Below, piece by piece: positions 5,869 through 8,620 of a stretch of DNA of 8,620 nucleotides (its first letter is position 1; the number at the start of each line of letters is the position of its first letter). The notes beneath the pieces were generated by a model that was not told the DNA's origin, did not search any database, and was given only the letters and a program-made list of their open reading frames with translations. A program made the position numbers and the translations under genes. The stretch is from an uncultured Chromatiaceae bacterium (lineage in GTDB: Bacteria; Pseudomonadota; Gammaproteobacteria; Enterobacterales; Alteromonadaceae), in contig CAMLNG010000138.1 in the NCBI GenBank assembly GCA_946481195.1, positions 1-8,620 of the forward strand, given 5' to 3'.

Positions 5869-6474
5869 ATGGGATTTTGGTTTAAACACATAGTGGCATT
5901 GGTATTTTTGTTGGGACTGGCAGCTGTGTTGCTGTTTTATCCTGACTTATTGCTACCAAAATCTGAGCCCGCCAAAGTGCAGATCAAAACTGCTGCCGCG
6001 ATGGAATTCACTAATTTCTACGAACAACTGCGCTATTCACTGGATACCAGCGTCGATAAATCAAAAGAATTTATCGTAAAACTCACCGACACCAGTGACC
6101 AGCTCACCACTACGCTGGAAAGCCGCACCAATACAGTACCGGAAATGCCGGAGAATTGGAGCGGCAGTCAGGCCAACCGCAAATTTGAACCCGGCAGCAA
6201 AGTGCGTGAGCATATGATTGATTTTGCCCGGCAAGAAGACATGGAATTGTACTGGACTTTGCCACGCGACTACATAGTGAAGCATTATTTCCAGAGCGAA
6301 GGCGACTACCTCAAAACCCTGAAAGACATCGCCAAAGCAATAGCACCGGATTTTGAAAATCCGGTGCGCGCTTATTTCTGCCCGAAACAACGAGCTGCGG
6401 TGCTGACTGATAAACCCAATCTGTTCTTGGAACAAAACTGCCAGCACTTAAACGCCGAAGAGATAAAACGCTAA
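5869..6474 (+). CDS. Small membrane-anchored protein with a TcpQ-like C-terminal region
   Basis: I do not recognise a named gene. The 201-residue protein starts with one strong hydrophobic helix (about 4-24, preceded by few charges), so it is probably anchored in the inner membrane with the rest in the periplasm. Residues about 45-85 are polar and helical-looking (YEQLRYSLDTSVDKSKEF), and 90-110 look like a proline- and glycine-rich linker. The C-terminal region from about 110 (SKVREHMIDFARQEDMELYWTLPRDY) through 182 has the pattern of the TcpQ/PilL-type pilus-associated domain: a helix, an L-x-W strand, a gap of FxxEGDYLKTLKDI, then RAYFCPKQRAAVLTD. Cys171 and Cys191 could form a disulfide. 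The TcpQ assignment is from remembered pattern and needs a profile search. AAGG lies eight bases before the ATG at 5869; a GTG at 5866 would add one residue. It may be co-transcribed with lpxL, and its stop overlaps that of convergent glnE. Confidence 0.75.
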   Translation: MGFWFKHIVALVFLLGLAAVLLFYPDLLLPKSEPAKVQIKTAAAMEFTNFYEQLRYSLDTSVDKSKEFIVKLTDTSDQLTTTLESRTNTVPEMPENWSGSQANRKFEPGSKVREHMIDFARQEDMELYWTLPRDYIVKHYFQSEGDYLKTLKDIAKAIAPDFENPVRAYFCPKQRAAVLTDKPNLFLEQNCQHLNAEEIKR

Positions 6475-8620
6475 TCTGCGGCAATAAACTGTTGCCAGGC
6501 ATCACGCACCTGTTGTTCGGCTGCCGATAAATCCTCCTCCGCAGCCCCCTGCGCAGGCGCCAAGGTCTGGCGGTGACTAATCCCACGCAGCTGCTGATAG
6601 GCTTGCTGCAATTGCTGCGCCTGCGCCAGTGGCATCAGACCTGCCTCTGCCGCGGCATCCAGAATACGGATATTGTCACTGTATTGATAAAGCGCCGGAT
6701 ACGATGCGGCATAGCCCAATACCAGAAACTGGCTGATAAACTCCAGATCCACAATTCCGCCGGCTTTATGTTTGACCTCGGTTGAGGCCACGCCGTGGTG
6801 CTCACGCAGTTTTTGCCGCATATCGCGCACTTCGGCGCGTAAAGCTGTCAGATCACGGGATTTTCCCAGAATTTCCGCACGAATTTGCTCAAATCGCTGC
6901 GCGATCACCGGGTCGCCATAAATCAGCCGGGTGCGCACTAAGGCCTGATGTTCCCAGGTCCAGGCGTCCTGGCGCAGATAATCACCATAAGTGTCGACAT
7001 GGACAGTCAACAACCCGGCATTGCCGGACGGTCTTAATCTGGTATCCACTTCATAAAGCAGCCCACTGGCGGTGCGGGTGGTACACAAATGCAAAATGCG
7101 CTGCACCAGTTTTAAATAAAACTGGCGGGAATCAATGCCACGCTCACCGCTGGTCGGCGCCAGTGAATCACACTGATGTAAAAACACCAGGTCCAGATCC
7201 GAACCATAACCAAGTTCGAGCCCACCCAGCTTGCCATAAGCCACCACGGCAAAAGCTTTAGCACTGTGCGCGTCGAGTCCGGCCGGATAACCGTATTTGT
7301 CGCTCATTTGCTGCCAGGCCAGTTCCACCACTTTTTCCACCAGCGCTTCGGCCAGCCAGGTTAAATGGTCGGATACTTTCATCAGCGGCAAAATCCCGGT
7401 GATGTCTGCCGCTGCAATCCGCAGCGTTTGCGCCTGTTTGTATTGGCGCAGGCTTTCCATCACCAGTTCCAAATCGTCTTCCGGTACCCGCAGCATCTGC
7501 TGGCGCAGACGGTCGCGATAATCAGCACTGGTCGCCACCTGATATAGCTGTTCAGGGTCAATCAGTTCATCCAGCAACATCGGATAACGTGCCAGATGCT
7601 CGGCCAGCCAGCCGCTGCGGCCACAGAGCCGCACCAGTTGCTGCAGCGCCGGTGGATTTTCAAACAACAGTTCAAGATACGCAGTGCGGGACACGATTTG
7701 TCTGAGCACACCCAGCACCCGCTCCAGCACCTGCGGCCCGGCCTGTTCCTGCGCGACCACGTGCAGCAACAGCGGCAGCAATTTAGCAAGTAATTCCCGG
7801 CCGCGCGGCCCGACCTGGCGTTTCTGGCTGTCGGCTTTAAATTGCTGCAATTGCTGAATGAGTAACTCCGCTGCGGCGAAATCCAGCCAGTCCAGGTGCT
7901 CCGCCAGCTCAGCGGCACTTTGCTCACTGTCCCACAGCAAGCGACCTAACAATAATTCCTGTGGTTCCGCGTTATCTTCCTGCGCAATCACCTGACGGAA
8001 CTGATGGTGGATACGCGCCATCGCCGCATTAATTTGCTGCTGCAATGCCGGCCAGTCCGCCGCTCCCATTGCCAGCACCAGTCGCTGCCGGCATAGCGTG
8101 TCAGCTGGCAGAGTTTGAGTTTGCTGATCGTCCATGCCCTGCAACCAGTGCTCAACGCGGCGCAGCAACAGGTAATCGCTGCGCAGCATCTGCTCGGCGT
8201 CAGCATCCAGTAAACCTTCCTGACACAGCGCCTGCATCGCGGCAAAAATAGATTGCTGTTGGATGGCCGGAATACGGCCGCCGCGGATCAGTTGCAGCGT
8301 CTGGATAATAAATTCGACTTCGCGGATGCCACCGGCACCGAGTTTAATATTGTCGACGCGGTTGCGGCGACGGTTTTCCTGCTCAATCAGTTGCTTCATC
8401 CGGCGCAGTGATTCAATCGCCGAATAGTCGATGTAACGCCGGTAAACAAAGGGTTTCAGCATCGCCTGCAGTTCAGCGGCAAAAGGCGCCGCCGGGTTTA
8501 AGATCCGTGCCTTCAGCATGGCGTAACGTTCCCAGTCACGGCCCTGTGCCTGATAATAATCTTCAAACGCGGCGAAACTCAGCACCAGCGGGCCACTGTC
8601 GCCAAAAGGCCGTAGCCACA
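6471..8620 (-). CDS. glnE: Bifunctional glutamine synthetase adenylyltransferase/adenylyl-removing enzyme (N-terminus outside window)
   Basis: GlnE adds AMP to glutamine synthetase when nitrogen is plentiful and removes it when nitrogen is scarce, under control of the PII protein. The window holds the C-terminal 715 residues of about 945. The frame stays open to the window edge and begins with LRPFGDSGPLVLSF, the end of the N-terminal adenylyl-removing nucleotidyltransferase core, followed by GAGGIREVEF (fragment about 94-103). The complete C-terminal adenylyltransferase domain follows: GKLGGLELGYGSDLDLVFLH with its two metal-binding aspartates (codons at 7199-7197 and 7193-7191), EVDTRLRPSGNAGLL, WTWEHQALVRTRLIYG and KAGGIVDLEFISQFL. 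The central linker domain lies between them. The two-fold repeat of LRPxG and GGIxxxEF is the known GlnE duplication. No frameshift is seen. It ends at a TAG that overlaps the TAA of the convergent TcpQ-like gene. The apparent start at 8585 is an internal GTG, not the true start. Confidence 0.97.
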   Translation of the reverse strand, partial: WLRPFGDSGPLVLSFAAFEDYYQAQGRDWERYAMLKARILNPAAPFAAELQAMLKPFVYRRYIDYSAIESLRRMKQLIEQENRRRNRVDNIKLGAGGIREVEFIIQTLQLIRGGRIPAIQQQSIFAAMQALCQEGLLDADAEQMLRSDYLLLRRVEHWLQGMDDQQTQTLPADTLCRQRLVLAMGAADWPALQQQINAAMARIHHQFRQVIAQEDNAEPQELLLGRLLWDSEQSAAELAEHLDWLDFAAAELLIQQLQQFKADSQKRQVGPRGRELLAKLLPLLLHVVAQEQAGPQVLERVLGVLRQIVSRTAYLELLFENPPALQQLVRLCGRSGWLAEHLARYPMLLDELIDPEQLYQVATSADYRDRLRQQMLRVPEDDLELVMESLRQYKQAQTLRIAAADITGILPLMKVSDHLTWLAEALVEKVVELAWQQMSDKYGYPAGLDAHSAKAFAVVAYGKLGGLELGYGSDLDLVFLHQCDSLAPTSGERGIDSRQFYLKLVQRILHLCTTRTASGLLYEVDTRLRPSGNAGLLTVHVDTYGDYLRQDAWTWEHQALVRTRLIYGDPVIAQRFEQIRAEILGKSRDLTALRAEVRDMRQKLREHHGVASTEVKHKAGGIVDLEFISQFLVLGYAASYPALYQYSDNIRILDAAAEAGLMPLAQAQQLQQAYQQLRGISHRQTLAPAQGAAEEDLSAAEQQVRDAWQQFIAAD

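Noticed and set aside
6061..6447. 128-codon open frame on the minus strand opposite the TcpQ-like gene
   Set aside because: The plus-strand frame has a good ribosome site, a membrane anchor and a plausible domain pattern; the antisense frame has none of these.
6782..7261. 159-codon open frame on the plus strand opposite glnE
   Set aside because: It is antisense to the conserved adenylyltransferase domain, is rich in His, Arg and Pro as expected from a shadow frame, and resembles no family.
1..8620. Mobile elements, CRISPR arrays, defence or toxin-antitoxin genes, tRNA or rRNA
   Set aside because: Nearly all of the window is accounted for by conserved housekeeping genes, and I saw no repeats, transposase motifs or tRNA-like structures.

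Overview
The window looks like ordinary chromosomal housekeeping DNA from a gammaproteobacterium. Protein sequences resemble the Escherichia coli homologues closely but not at species level. The moderate GC content, the glutamine-rich proteins and the added TcpQ-like gene suggest an Alteromonadales or Rheinheimera/Alishewanella-type bacterium. That placement is inference from recalled family sequences, not a search result. No mobile element, CRISPR array, tRNA, rRNA or phage gene was seen.

Left part (1-3304, minus strand): a compact five-gene run read leftwards, nudF - yqiB - cpdA - yqiA - parE (parE cut by the window edge). This is the same order as in E. coli. The first four genes overlap end to start, with the 4-base motifs ATGA, GTGA and TTGA at the three junctions, so translational coupling is likely. 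The run joins ADP-ribose hydrolysis (NudF), a DUF1249 protein (YqiB), a cyclic-nucleotide phosphodiesterase family protein (CpdA), an alpha/beta-hydrolase esterase (YqiA) and the ATPase subunit of topoisomerase IV (ParE). A gap of about 80 bases with a small hairpin separates yqiA from parE.

Middle (3305-4780): an intergenic region of about 110 bases separates divergent nudF and tolC. It holds weak candidate promoters in both directions and a near-perfect 14-bp palindrome placed in the tolC promoter spacer, a possible operator. tolC encodes an outer-membrane efflux channel with a clear signal peptide and no long C-terminal tail. It is followed by a strong intrinsic terminator.

Right part (4781-8620): lpxL, a lipid A secondary acyltransferase with a GTG start and a good ribosome binding site, is followed by a small membrane-anchored protein whose C-terminal half resembles the TcpQ domain. 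That gene ends tail to tail with glnE (minus strand, N-terminus beyond the window), and the two stop codons overlap. GlnE controls glutamine synthetase by adenylylation and deadenylylation.

I found no convincing undescribed multi-gene system. The least understood gene is the TcpQ-like one; the most unusual architectural features are the chain of NTGA junctions, the palindrome before tolC and the overlapping stop codons at 6471-6474.
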